Assembly: GCF_900100945.1 (NCBI RefSeq)
Contig: NZ_FNCG01000001.1
Coordinates: 248,001-312,000 of the forward strand
DNA: 64,000 nucleotides
From: Mucilaginibacter gossypii
GTDB taxonomy: Bacteria > Bacteroidota > Bacteroidia > Sphingobacteriales > Sphingobacteriaceae
Direction: 5' to 3'
In this document: piece by piece, positions 8,660 through 18,300 of the stretch
Position numbering within the stretch: position 1 is the first letter of the stretch
How the letters are laid out: every line of letters begins with the position of its first letter
Position numbers and translations under genes: made by a program
The notes under the pieces: generated by a model
The model's input: only the letters and a program-made list of their open reading frames with translations
The model's database searches: none
What the model was told of the DNA's origin: nothing

Positions 8660-9208
8660 ATGAAAAAAATGATCATCGCGGCCTTTGCATTAGTAGCTTT
8701 TGCAGTAGTCCCTAAAGTCAACGCTCAAACCAAAATGGTAGGCGGCGCGGCTATGTACCCCACCAAAGATATTATTGATAATGCTGTAAATTCAAAAGAT
8801 CACACTACACTTGTTGCCGCTGTTAAGGCAGCGGGCCTGGTTGAAACCCTAAAGGGCGAGGGCCCGTTCACCGTTTTTGCGCCAACTAATGAAGCATTTA
8901 GTAAACTGCCGAAAGAGACCGTTCCAACTTTATTAAAACCAGAGAATAAAGCAACGCTGACCAAGATCCTAACTTATCACGTAGTAGCAGGCCGTTTAAG
9001 CTCGGCAGATTTATGGACTAAAGTTAAGGCAGGTATGGGGAAAGCTGAACTAAAAACTGTAGCGGGCGGTACACTTACTGTTATGGCAAAAGGCAAAAAA
9101 CTATACCTTGTCGACGAAAAAGGTGATAAATCATGGGTCACCATTGCCGATGTGTTTCAAAAAAATGGTGTTATCCATGTAGTTAATACTGTGCTGATGC
9201 CTAACTAA
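8660..9208 (+). CDS. Fasciclin (FAS1) domain exported protein
   Basis: The 182-aa protein has a cleavable signal (MKKMIIAAFALVAFAVVPKVNAQ) and one FAS1 domain with both hallmark boxes: GPFTVFAPTNEAFSKLP and, near the C-terminus, VIHVVNTVLMP; the central LTYHVVAGRLSS is also typical. FAS1 proteins sit in the periplasm or on the cell surface and mediate adhesion or protein contacts. It is monocistronic, with its own promoter and a strong terminator just after it. Confidence 0.92.
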   Translation: MKKMIIAAFALVAFAVVPKVNAQTKMVGGAAMYPTKDIIDNAVNSKDHTTLVAAVKAAGLVETLKGEGPFTVFAPTNEAFSKLPKETVPTLLKPENKATLTKILTYHVVAGRLSSADLWTKVKAGMGKAELKTVAGGTLTVMAKGKKLYLVDEKGDKSWVTIADVFQKNGVIHVVNTVLMPN

Positions 9209-9231
9209 TAGAAGCCCAAATATAAAAGAAC

Positions 9232-9269
9232 GAAGCCCTGTTGCTTAAAAAAGCGCCGGGCTTTTTTAT
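9232..9269 (+). terminator. Rho-independent terminator after the fasciclin gene
   Basis: The arms GAAGCCC and GGGCTTT enclose a loop of about 19 nt and are followed by a run of T residues. It starts about 23 bp after the fasciclin stop codon. Confidence 0.7.
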
Positions 9270-9365
9270 TGGGGTACGCCAGTACACGAGGCGAATTAAA
9301 TTGTATTTAGTTGATTTTGTATGGATTACGCCGGATTTAGTTTAAATTAGGTTAAAAGTATCCAT

Positions 9366-9920
9366 ATGGAAAACTACTGGCAGGAAAAAAAGGAATGGCT
9401 CAATAAATTGACCCTGGAAGATGCAAAGTTCATATTTGAACAGGCCGAAAAATCATATAACTACACCATAGAAACTGCAAAGGGTATTTATGAACGATCA
9501 AACGGATTATTAACCCTGGTTTCAGGTGTTTTAATTGGTCTTGTGGCTTATGCTATCGGAAAATGGAAGGATACACCTCACCTGGATAGTTTGTTGTTTA
9601 CAGCAATTGTAGGGATCTTTTATTTTTTGATAGTAGGTTTAATGTTTGTACTGCAAGGCTTAACCCCAAGTGAATATCTTTTGCCAGGTACAAATCCCAA
9701 AGTATACTTTGATAAGGCATTTTTCCATAAGGATATTGCTGATGATGAAAGGATCCTGAGGTTTTACAAAGTTGAGATCATCAATTACCAGGAACGGATT
9801 GAGCAAAACACAAAGAAAAACGATTATAGATGGAATATTTACGTACTTTGTTTACGGGCAATATTTTTTTCGCCCATAGTTATGGGGATAGCTTTTGCTA
9901 TTGCAACTATAGCTTCCTGA
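9366..9920 (+). CDS. Small three-TM membrane protein of unknown function
   Basis: I do not recognise this 184-aa protein. It has an amphipathic, charged N-terminus (about 1-45), two adjacent membrane helices (about 50-67, LLTLVSGVLIGLVAYAIG, and 76-98), a soluble loop with acidic and lysine-rich residues (about 100-155) and a last helix at the C-terminus (about 160-182). The layout of two close helices plus a coiled, charged segment recalls small membrane effectors of some defence systems, but no diagnostic motif is present and no nucleotide-cyclase partner is near. Its stop codon directly abuts the stop of the convergent acidic gene. Confidence 0.7.
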   Translation: MENYWQEKKEWLNKLTLEDAKFIFEQAEKSYNYTIETAKGIYERSNGLLTLVSGVLIGLVAYAIGKWKDTPHLDSLLFTAIVGIFYFLIVGLMFVLQGLTPSEYLLPGTNPKVYFDKAFFHKDIADDERILRFYKVEIINYQERIEQNTKKNDYRWNIYVLCLRAIFFSPIVMGIAFAIATIAS

Positions 9921-10175
9921 CTACTCCGCTCCCAGATAATCCGCCTGATCAGACGATGACAGGTCGTTATCATCCCATAAACCGGGGGTATCTATATCCC
10001 CTTCCAAATAGGGCTCGCTGTCTTCGGCACAAGGCATGGCCTCATCAAGGTTAATGTCTGACCTGCCCACACGACCCTTGCCTGATGTTTTGATATCCCA
10101 TATATCAGGGATATTTCCACTGTCTTCTTCAGGGGTTGGGGTTTCGTCAGGATCTGGAAATTGGCTCATAATCAA
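9921..10175 (-). CDS. Small acidic hypothetical protein
   Basis: An 84-aa protein very rich in Asp and Glu (DPDETPTPEEDSG, EDSEPYLEGDIDTPG), with two related aromatic patches, DIWDIK and GLWDDND. No signal or membrane segment. A start two codons later (MSQFPDP) is equally possible. The stop abuts the stop of the convergent three-TM gene. I do not recognise a family; the composition suggests a disordered protein that binds a basic partner. The coding call rests on a biased, non-random composition and start context, so it is moderate. Confidence 0.5.
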   Translation of the reverse strand: MIMSQFPDPDETPTPEEDSGNIPDIWDIKTSGKGRVGRSDINLDEAMPCAEDSEPYLEGDIDTPGLWDDNDLSSSDQADYLGAE

Positions 10176-10293
10176 ATAATTATTGCTAAATAAAGTTAAA
10201 TGATAATTTGCATAATACCAAATTGAAATATATTTCCAGGTTCTTAGAACAGCTTCCTCAGGGTCTGTCGAAAGAGTCCTCTCAATGTTTATC

Positions 10294-11229
10294 TCATGCG
10301 TTCTTTAATGCCGACAAATCACATTGCAGATCTTTATCCCAATTACCCGTTTTAGCCGCGGCGTCATACGTGGATTGCAAAAATTGAAGCAGAGTCCGTT
10401 CCGGGTCGGCCGATCGGGAAACAACTTCGTAGGTCAATAAAAACTCACCCATTTCCCCGCTGTAAAATGCTTCGGGAGGCGATACTTGCTGTTTGGCAAA
10501 ATCTTCGGGAGTAGGGTAGCAATATGCGTAAAAAACGGGATGAGGGAAGGCATCTGAGCCTGGCCAAAAGCCGCATGAGCTTACTTCCTGCGAATAGGCT
10601 TCCTGCATTACTATCGCGGGCATATTGGGAACGCTGCCCTGGTGTTTTGGTGCAGGCCTGCCCGAAAAGCGGGTGACCGCCAGGTCAAATCCTCCCCAAA
10701 AGAAATGTACCGGGCTATTTTTTCCTTGAAACCCGGCCCTGAACTCTGTGAAAACATTATGGATCCTTACCAGCGCCTGCCAGTAATCATGCATAATGGA
10801 AGCATTATAGTTACATGGCGTATGATTTTTGGCAAAAGGAATAGCCGGCTCCACTTCATTCGGCACTGCATATATTTCTACGCCTGCATTAACTGAAGCA
10901 ATGCTATTCATCAGGGAACTGTAAAAGGCGGACACGCTTCCGGTACCGAGCCCAAACGATCGTTTTTCTCCGGTACTGGTGGATATATTCAGGGTATGAC
11001 TGATAAAATCAAGATCTATCTGGAAAACGCCGCCCTCAAATGGCATACTTCCGGTAGTTAGACCGGTTGAACTTACATAAAGGGTTACCTGCCATGAATG
11101 ATTGATCCAGGGCATTTGTTTTAGTCTTACCTTACCAATGATTTGAGTCCACATATGAACACTTGCAAGGGTATCTTTAAGATCATGGTAATCGAGCCTA
11201 GGCCAGCGTGTTGTTGTCGGGTTGCTCAT
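10294..11229 (-). CDS. DUF5996 family protein
   Basis: The 311-aa protein matches the DUF5996 pattern: WPRLDYHDLKDTLASVHMWTQIIGKVRL at the start, then WINHSWQVTLYVSSTGLTT, FEIDLDF-type strands (FQIDLDFISHTL), HFFWGGFDLAVTRFSGR at the centre and SCGFWPG near the C-terminus. The family is widespread and soluble but without an assigned reaction. It is monocistronic, 118 bp from the acidic gene downstream, and divergent from the PHP gene. Confidence 0.82.
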   Translation of the reverse strand: MSNPTTTRWPRLDYHDLKDTLASVHMWTQIIGKVRLKQMPWINHSWQVTLYVSSTGLTTGSMPFEGGVFQIDLDFISHTLNISTSTGEKRSFGLGTGSVSAFYSSLMNSIASVNAGVEIYAVPNEVEPAIPFAKNHTPCNYNASIMHDYWQALVRIHNVFTEFRAGFQGKNSPVHFFWGGFDLAVTRFSGRPAPKHQGSVPNMPAIVMQEAYSQEVSSCGFWPGSDAFPHPVFYAYCYPTPEDFAKQQVSPPEAFYSGEMGEFLLTYEVVSRSADPERTLLQFLQSTYDAAAKTGNWDKDLQCDLSALKNA

Positions 11230-11450
11230 AGGTGTAATTTGTTGAGTTAAATCGCTTAATCCTAAATTACAAATGTTTTGCGGGATGTTAGCTTTAATTT
11301 TCAGTCAAATAAAAATTAAAGCGGACACCTCAATTTTTGCTTCACTGTCACATTTTTATATCATTTGTTCCTGTTAACGGTGAGCTAACATGAGTGGGCT
11401 AAGTTGGCTGCCGAAAGTATTACAAAATAAAAAGATCGACAAAATTACTT

Positions 11451-12674
11451 ATGGTACTAACCACTAACAGGAACATTGGACTGTTAATTAAAACCGGTTT
11501 AATAATTATGGTTGCGGGCTGCATCAGCGGTTCGGCATTGGGGCAATCGGCCCATGTAAACCCCTGGGCTCAAAAACCGCTGGGTACACTGCCGCCGCCG
11601 GCCAGTCTCAGTCAGGGTATCTGGCTTAAAGGCGAGCTGCATATGCACTCCAGGCATAGCAAGGAGTCGTCAAATAATTCAATCAGCAAGATCATTACTT
11701 TTTGCAAGTTGGTAGGGATCGATTTCCTGGCTATTACCGATCACGATAATCATGTAGAAGGCGACGTAGCCCACAATACCTGGGCTGATCCGGAGTTTAA
11801 ATCAGATTCGGTATTGCTGCTTTACGCTGCCGAATGGACAACTACCCGCGGCCACGGCAACGCCTTTTCGGCCAGGCCTTATAATCATCAGCAGTTATAC
11901 GATGTGCGCGATCAGCGTGATACTGTTGTTGGGCGCATAAAGAATAAACTTGGTATTCACCTGTCGGCAAACCATCCCAGCGGTAAAGATCATTTTGGGT
12001 ATTCGTATGATATGGTTAATTCTATCGAAGTATGGAATTCGGCCATCTGGTCAAAAAATGCCAATGCGATCATGATCTGGGATGATATGCTTTCATCGGG
12101 CCGAAAGCTAACCGGCAGGGGAGGGAGCGATGCTCATCACGGCGTGCCTGTAGGGGATGAAAAACCAGGCCCTAATACTTACCAGGCTAAAGCCAATTAT
12201 GCAGGAACGCCTACTACCTGGGTATTTGCAACTGCACGTACTAAGCAAGCCGTTATTGACGCCTTAACCAACGGACGGGTATCCATAAGTTCAAACCCAT
12301 ATGCTCCCCGTGTTGAGTTTTATGCTGATTTAAATGGCGACGATAAAATGGATATGATGATGGGGGATAATGTAAAGGCAACAGGTAAGCCGGTTAAATT
12401 TAAAGTTCAGTTAACCGGGAACAGTATAAAGGATACTACCTACACTATCAATGTGGTAAAAAACGGCAACCCGTTTGGTGCTTTTAAAATGGAAGGAAAA
12501 ATGCCCATGATTGAATTTACCGATACACCGGCAATAGCCGGCCGTACTTATTACCGGGTGACGGTAGAAGGGCCGTCTACACCTTACCCTCAGGTGCCGC
12601 AATCAGCAGCACTGAGCGGTAATATGGTAGGATTGTCAAACCCGATCTGTTTTAATTTTGATCCGAATTTCTGA
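11451..12674 (+). CDS. Exported CehA/McbA-type PHP-domain metallohydrolase
   Basis: A 407-aa protein with a signal peptide (about 1-31) and a PHP domain. The metal-binding motifs are visible: LHMH (H64, H66), TDHDNH (96-101), SANHPSG and GGSDAHHG. The C-terminal region from about 290 is a beta-sandwich (PRVEFYADLNGDDKMD, then SIKDTTYTINVVKNG). Relatives hydrolyse phosphoesters or amide/carbamate-type bonds in the periplasm. It is convergent with the SusCD/DUF1735 operon, so a shared substrate is possible but not shown. Confidence 0.83.
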   Translation: MVLTTNRNIGLLIKTGLIIMVAGCISGSALGQSAHVNPWAQKPLGTLPPPASLSQGIWLKGELHMHSRHSKESSNNSISKIITFCKLVGIDFLAITDHDNHVEGDVAHNTWADPEFKSDSVLLLYAAEWTTTRGHGNAFSARPYNHQQLYDVRDQRDTVVGRIKNKLGIHLSANHPSGKDHFGYSYDMVNSIEVWNSAIWSKNANAIMIWDDMLSSGRKLTGRGGSDAHHGVPVGDEKPGPNTYQAKANYAGTPTTWVFATARTKQAVIDALTNGRVSISSNPYAPRVEFYADLNGDDKMDMMMGDNVKATGKPVKFKVQLTGNSIKDTTYTINVVKNGNPFGAFKMEGKMPMIEFTDTPAIAGRTYYRVTVEGPSTPYPQVPQSAALSGNMVGLSNPICFNFDPNF

Positions 12675-12693
12675 CAACCGAATATAATAGGGA

Positions 12694-12724
12694 AAACCGT
12701 ACACGAGCTTACTGTGTACGGTTT
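12694..12724 (+). terminator. Terminator after the PHP gene
   Basis: A perfect 11-bp stem (AAACCGTACAC / GTGTACGGTTT) with a 9-nt loop lies about 20 bp after the PHP stop codon and is followed by a TCTTGTT stretch. The short T-tract makes it modest as an intrinsic terminator, but the stem is very stable. Confidence 0.6.
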
Positions 12725-12867
12725 CTTGTTGTAACTATTAACTAAAAGAACGAAGCTGCAGTTAAAAGTGTTGGTGTTTTATAATAATTGTTAAAACCCC
12801 AATTCAATACGGATTTGTTTAGTTTAATAAGGTCAGTATGTCATCAATTATGTGATGTAACAGGATA

Positions 12868-12908
12868 TAAAAAGAGCCGCATTATGCAATGCAAAACGGC
12901 TCTTTTTT
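12868..12908. terminator. Bidirectional terminator between PHP gene and SusCD operon
   Basis: The arms AAAAAGAGCCG (12869-12879) and CGGCTCTTTTT (12897-12907) form an 11-bp stem with A-runs on one side and T-runs on the other, so it can terminate transcripts from both directions. It lies 10 bp past the stop of the DUF1735 gene. Confidence 0.75.
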
Positions 12909-12917
12909 GATTTTTTA

Positions 12918-13811
12918 TTATTTGTGTTTGATAGTTTCTTCAATAACACGATCACCTGTACCGGCTGGGTACCTGTAATTTAGTATGAAGCTTTTAGTCG
13001 CAGGGTCATAAATGCTTTTCTTCCCGGCAACAGGTAATAACGGTTGGGTTGCACTAACATTACCAGAAACGGTTACCTCGTTTGTAGCTTCATTTACAGT
13101 CAGGGTCATTGATCCGCCAATATCACCAATTTCTGTGCTTACGGCTGTAGCACCAGCTGTAGTAAGGATTTTATCCCGATCAATTGCTCGGTCGCCATTC
13201 ACAGGATGGTGAAAAATACCAGTTGAGTGGTATTCACCATCATACTTGTTTTTGATAGCGAAGAAGGTGTATAGCGTGTCCTTGCTTTCAGCATGGACGG
13301 TTAAACCGGCAGCGTCACTGATTATATAAGCAAGCGCGTATTTTTTTGTCAGATCAAATTTACTTCCATTTAATTTGATGGTAAAATAGTTCTGGAAGTC
13401 GCCAGGAGCAAATTTAGCATTTAGGTTTCCCGAAGTTCCGGCAGTAACTTTGGTGCTGCTTATTGTATACAGACTTGTTGGCAGTAATTCATACTCCGTA
13501 TCGTTATTTTCGTTGTATTTATCAATTGCGTCTGGAATTGCTTTTAAGACCACAGTTTGATCTTTTTGCAAATCAGCAGCGCTTTTTGCGTCGCGTTTGA
13601 TAGAAAATACATCAACAGTTTTAATGTTTGTGAATGGATCAAAGAAATGCTGTTGTTCAAGACCGTCTGGAAAGCCGACAAACGACTTGCCATTGTCCAT
13701 AGCCTGCCCGCCAACCTTATCAGCAATGGTTTCTTTCCGGCAGCCTGAAAAAGCAATCGCAGATCCGATACAGGCAACAAGCAAATATTTATTGAATATG
13801 TTCTTTTTCAT
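12918..13811 (-). CDS. DUF1735 (BT_3987-like) surface lipoprotein
   Basis: The 297-aa protein has a lipoprotein signal ending in the lipobox SGC-RKE (Cys about 24). The N-terminal half is a DUF1735 domain (AIPDAIDKYNENNDTEYELLP, then KVTAGTSGNLNAKF, LTKKYALAYII) and the C-terminal half resembles the DUF4361 region usually paired with it. Such proteins are encoded beside SusC/SusD pairs and bind glycans at the cell surface. It is the last gene of the SusC-SusD-DUF1735 operon, 22 bp after the SusD stop. Confidence 0.85.
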   Translation of the reverse strand: MKKNIFNKYLLVACIGSAIAFSGCRKETIADKVGGQAMDNGKSFVGFPDGLEQQHFFDPFTNIKTVDVFSIKRDAKSAADLQKDQTVVLKAIPDAIDKYNENNDTEYELLPTSLYTISSTKVTAGTSGNLNAKFAPGDFQNYFTIKLNGSKFDLTKKYALAYIISDAAGLTVHAESKDTLYTFFAIKNKYDGEYHSTGIFHHPVNGDRAIDRDKILTTAGATAVSTEIGDIGGSMTLTVNEATNEVTVSGNVSATQPLLPVAGKKSIYDPATKSFILNYRYPAGTGDRVIEETIKHK

Positions 13812-13833
13812 GTTGTGTCAATTTTTAAAATGA

Positions 13834-15273
13834 TTATTTACCACCATCCCACCAAACTCTTGTATCCTGAGTATCGCCGCCCATGCGTGTAACTGCCGCG
13901 CTAACGTTTGCGCCGTTGGTATTGTACTCTGAAGTAGCATACACAAACCTCCTTACAATTTGCTTTGATGCGTTTGTAGCATCAGGAGCAGGCGTAAGTA
14001 CTGGGTATCCACTTTTCCTCCAGATATCCCAGGCCATATGGCCGTCAGGGTAACTTGCCACCCAACGCTGAGTTGAAATTAGCTGAATGTTAGGTGTGCC
14101 TAAGCCTTGTGCGAAAGTTTTACCCGCAGCAGATGTTAGCCCCCACTGTACGAACGATTCACCTATACCATTTTGGAAATCGATGGCTACTGTTTCAGAT
14201 GTTGTTGGAGTGATCCAGCCCAGGTTTACAGCTTCGGCCCTTGCCAGCCACACCTCTGCAGCTGTGATCAGGGTTACTGATCCGTTTTCAAGCCTGAAGT
14301 CGCCGCGTAAAACACGTGCCCATTTTGGGTTAGCGTCGGTAAAAGAGGTCACCGCTAAACGCGCTAAGCCGTATGGAACGCCAATATTTGATGTCGTAAC
14401 GTTACCCGCCTGCTCACTCTCGCCGCCAAAAGCTGCCTGGCGCGGATCGCTGGTGCTCGCGGTATAATCGGTAAGGGTTTTTGATTCGGCAAAGTCCTTA
14501 CGTCCGTTATACAGGTTCCACCATGCGCTTTTGTAATTACCTCCAGGATATTGAAGTTTGAAGTTTTGATCGGTAGTAGTTATTACTCCTCCATTAGCTG
14601 GGGTAATAGCTTCGTTGGTTGCCGCAGATGCGATGGAAGAAGAAGCGGTTACCTTTGACATTTGAATTGCAACAAGCAATTTAAGGGAGTTTGCCATTCT
14701 TTTCCATGATGCCACATCACCACCATAAATGATGTCACCGCTTATTGGCGATGAATCAAACGAATTTATAGCCGTAGTCAGCGTGGTAAGTATGCCCTTA
14801 TAAATGGTTTCCTGGGAATCATATTTAGGCAATATGTTAGCCGCCCCTTTGAGTGCGTCGCTGTAAGGAACATCGCCCCACGAATCCGTTACTATCCAGA
14901 AAATATATTGCTGCAGTATTTTAGCCACATTAACCATGTTTTTACTTGGGTTTTGGTTAATGATAAGCTGCAGGTTATTAAGATTACCTGCATAATTGCC
15001 TGTAAACCCGTTTTGAGGCAGGTTGTACAATGAAGTACCTGAATACTGCGTTTCAGTAAAATATTGAGCATACTGGCCACCGCTTATTGCCTCGGTACCG
15101 GTTGATGCATAACCACCCAAATTTGCCTCAACGTTTGATAGCAAGGCCGAAGGGATAGGCGTTACTGTTGCTGCAGGATTGTTGTTTACGTCGCCAAAAT
15201 CCTTTAGCTTATTGCAGCCCGCGCCCAAAAAGGTGAACGCGCCTGCTAATGTATATAGATATATCTTTTTCAT
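13834..15273 (-). CDS. SusD/RagB-family nutrient-binding lipoprotein
   Basis: A 479-aa lipoprotein with lipobox GAGC-NKL (Cys about 20). It has the helical SusD-like fold, with DFGDVNNNPAATVTPIPSALL near the start, TPR-like helices in the first half, and AEVWLARAEAVNLGW and IQLISTQRWVASYPDGHMAWDIWRKSGYP near the end, typical of the SusD-like_2 branch. SusD caps the SusC barrel and binds substrate outside the outer membrane. It lies 29 bp after SusC in the operon. Confidence 0.93.
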   Translation of the reverse strand: MKKIYLYTLAGAFTFLGAGCNKLKDFGDVNNNPAATVTPIPSALLSNVEANLGGYASTGTEAISGGQYAQYFTETQYSGTSLYNLPQNGFTGNYAGNLNNLQLIINQNPSKNMVNVAKILQQYIFWIVTDSWGDVPYSDALKGAANILPKYDSQETIYKGILTTLTTAINSFDSSPISGDIIYGGDVASWKRMANSLKLLVAIQMSKVTASSSIASAATNEAITPANGGVITTTDQNFKLQYPGGNYKSAWWNLYNGRKDFAESKTLTDYTASTSDPRQAAFGGESEQAGNVTTSNIGVPYGLARLAVTSFTDANPKWARVLRGDFRLENGSVTLITAAEVWLARAEAVNLGWITPTTSETVAIDFQNGIGESFVQWGLTSAAGKTFAQGLGTPNIQLISTQRWVASYPDGHMAWDIWRKSGYPVLTPAPDATNASKQIVRRFVYATSEYNTNGANVSAAVTRMGGDTQDTRVWWDGGK

Positions 15274-15302
15274 TTTTTCTTAGTCTAATAATCCTTGTTC
15301 GC

Positions 15303-18300
15303 TTAGAATGTTACTTTTAGGTTGAAACCAAAACCCCTCGTACCTGGGTATTGGGCAGTTTCACCTTCTGTCGCGGTGATCTCTGACGGATCGAAATCCT
15401 TAGATTTAGCGTATATCAACAATAAGTTACGGCCGGTTAAATCAATCCTTGCCGATTGGAATACATTTCCTAAACCCCATCTTTTAATCGGCAGGTTGTA
15501 ACCTACAGCAACCTCGCGAAGTTTGATGAAAGTCAAGTCGTAGATGTAGGGATCGTAAGTTTTATTGTTTGTTAAACCCTGATAGTATGATTTTGCGTCG
15601 ACGTAATAGGTCACGGCTTTATTGTCGGCATCAACACCGGTAACTTTAACACCGCCACCATCAGCAACAGGGTCGCGTACCGACATGCCTTTATCGTTAA
15701 GTGCCGCCGTATTAGCCGTTAAACCGCTATATTGACCCCAACGGTTTGATAATGAAGCGAATTTGCCACCAAACTGATAGTCGATATTTGCGCTCAACAC
15801 AAACTCTTTAAATAAAGTGAATGTATTTTGTATACCACCGGTATATTTAGGCAACGCACTGCCGAAATATACGTTAGGGTCATTGATGTAAGCGCCGGAT
15901 GAAGTAAGAATTGGGACCCCGGCAGCATTGCGTTTGATACCGTTACCGTAAATTTGGCCCCACCATTTGCCTTTTTGATTGATCAGGTAAGGCATGTCTG
16001 TACCCCATACACCTGCAACCTGCACACGGTCAACACCGTATTTATTGCTGATCTCTACTACTGTATTATCCAATAACTGTGCAAAGTTGGCATTAATTGT
16101 CCAGCTAAAGTTTGGTAACCGGATAGGGGTACCGCTTGCAGTTATCTCCAAACCTCTCCGTTTGATCAAACCTACGTTGGTCAGGATAGATGATACACCA
16201 CTGGCAGCGTTAACCGCTAAGCCCAATGGAAGGTCTTTGTCATCTGCAGCCCAGTAAGTAGCGCCAAAAGTTAAACGGTCGTTAAAGAAACCTAAGTCTA
16301 AACCAATCTCTTTTGAAGTAGTGGTTGTGCCATGTAAGGCAGGGTCAACAAATTGGGTTGGGCCACCTTGCAATAAGGCGCCATTCCATTTATTTGGAGC
16401 GATACCGTATAGTGTATTGTTCCTGTATGCGCCAAATGTTTCAGTTGAGTTACCTAAGGCTAATGGTACCTGGCCCCATGATCCCCTTACTTTACCATAG
16501 TTTAACCAGTCTTTAAATTCAGGCAATACCTCGCTGAATACGAATGACCCACCAAATGATTTTGACAACACTGAGTTAGCGTTGTTTATAGTAGAGATGG
16601 TTGAAAACCAGTCGTTACGTAAAGTCGCATCAGCATATACAATCCTTTTGTAATTGGCAGAAGCTTTTGCAAATACCGCTCGGTATTGCTCCTGGATCCT
16701 GGTATTGCTGGCACTGATCGGATCGACAGAGTTTGCTAATGTATACAAATCCGGAACGCTTAAACCATTGTTGGTGTTTGCACCGTTGTCTTTGTAACTC
16801 CAGTTGTAAAAATCGCTACCGGCATTAACATTCAGGTGGAAATCTTTGATCTGCTTATCATAGTTAAGCAAGGTTTCGTAGTTTTCGCGGTTTGAGTATG
16901 ATGTTGAAGTGCCATAACCTGCTTTTTGACCTGTTTGAGTGCCGCTTGCCTGTATTTCAGACGAAATTTTGCCTTCGTTCCAGGTGTTGGTTTGATTGCG
17001 GCGGTAGGTAACCTTGAAGCTTAAATCATTATTGATCTTGTACTGTAAGTATATGTTTCCGTACAAACGGTCGCGGGTGTTAAGGTTTTGCCATTGTTTT
17101 TGCCATAAATAAGGGTTGTACCAATAGTTACCCGCATAAAACGAGCCCGGGTTTGATGGATCGTATGAGTTAGGGTTTTGGTGGTTCCAGCTTACATAGG
17201 TGCCGTCAGGTGATTTTAGATCCTGTAATTCTTTCATGATACCCATGTCCAAATCACGGTGGAACCATGAGTTGAACGAGCCACTTGAAGCGCTTGCGTA
17301 AGCATCACTGATCTGGCCATGAAGTTGTGTACCCGAAAAGTTAATACTTGCACCTGCTGTGAGGTGTTTGTTAAGATCGTAGTTGGCGTTTAAGGTGAAG
17401 TTGTTTTTGTTTAGCCAGGTTTCAGGCACTATACCTGTAGTGTGCTGGTTATTGTATGACATCCTGATGTTGTAATCATCAGCTGCTTTAGTAAATGCCA
17501 CACTGTTATTTAAAGAAACACCGGTGCGGAAGAAATCCTTTGCGTTATCGGGCTGTGGGGTCCATTTGGCAGTTTTGAAAGAGTATTTGGTACCAGCAGC
17601 CCATGCATACCATGGAATATATTCCTGGCCAACCATTTTAGGGCCCCAACTACTGTCGTCGGTATAATCCGGGTAATATTTGCCATCTAAAGCTTTCCAT
17701 CCTTCAGGATCGCCGTCTTTCCAATGGTATTGAATGAAATCTGCAGAAGCACCGCCACCATAACTGTTTTGGTAGTTAGGCAGAATATAAGCCTTGTCGA
17801 AATTGGCACCAAGGTTTAATTCAACACCAACGCCCTTTGTTTTTTTACCCTTTTTAGTTGAGATAACGATAGCGCCATAAGCTCCCTGTGAACCGAACTG
17901 AGCAGATGCTGCAGGACCATTCAAAATACTAATGTTGTCGATGTCGTCATTGCTCAAATCGTCGGCGTTTGGCATTATTGTACCGTCAACAACATATAAA
18001 GGGTTGTTACCGCTACCAAAGCCTGTAGCACCACGAAGCCTGATGTTGGTATTGCGGCCCAAAGCTGCAGCCGACTGGCTACGTACCTGAACACCTGCAA
18101 CCTTACCTGCCAATGCGTTGTTAACGTTAGGCTGGCGGATAGTGTTCAATGCATCTGACTTTACTACCTGTGCTGCATATGAAGCCGATCGTGATGACTG
18201 TTTGGTGCCATAAGCACCAGTAATTACCACTTCTGATAGTTTATTAGCGCTGCTTGTTAGTTTAACATCTAATGGTGTCGAAGTGATTTCAACTGTTTGA

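Noticed and set aside
9366-9920. Assignment of the three-TM protein to a CBASS/Pycsar-type effector
   Set aside because: No cyclase, kinase or sensor partner is adjacent and no diagnostic motif can be seen. Only the helix layout is similar.
10642-10896. Plus-strand 84-aa frame inside the DUF5996 gene
   Set aside because: It is antisense to a clear gene and has no recognisable domain or start context.
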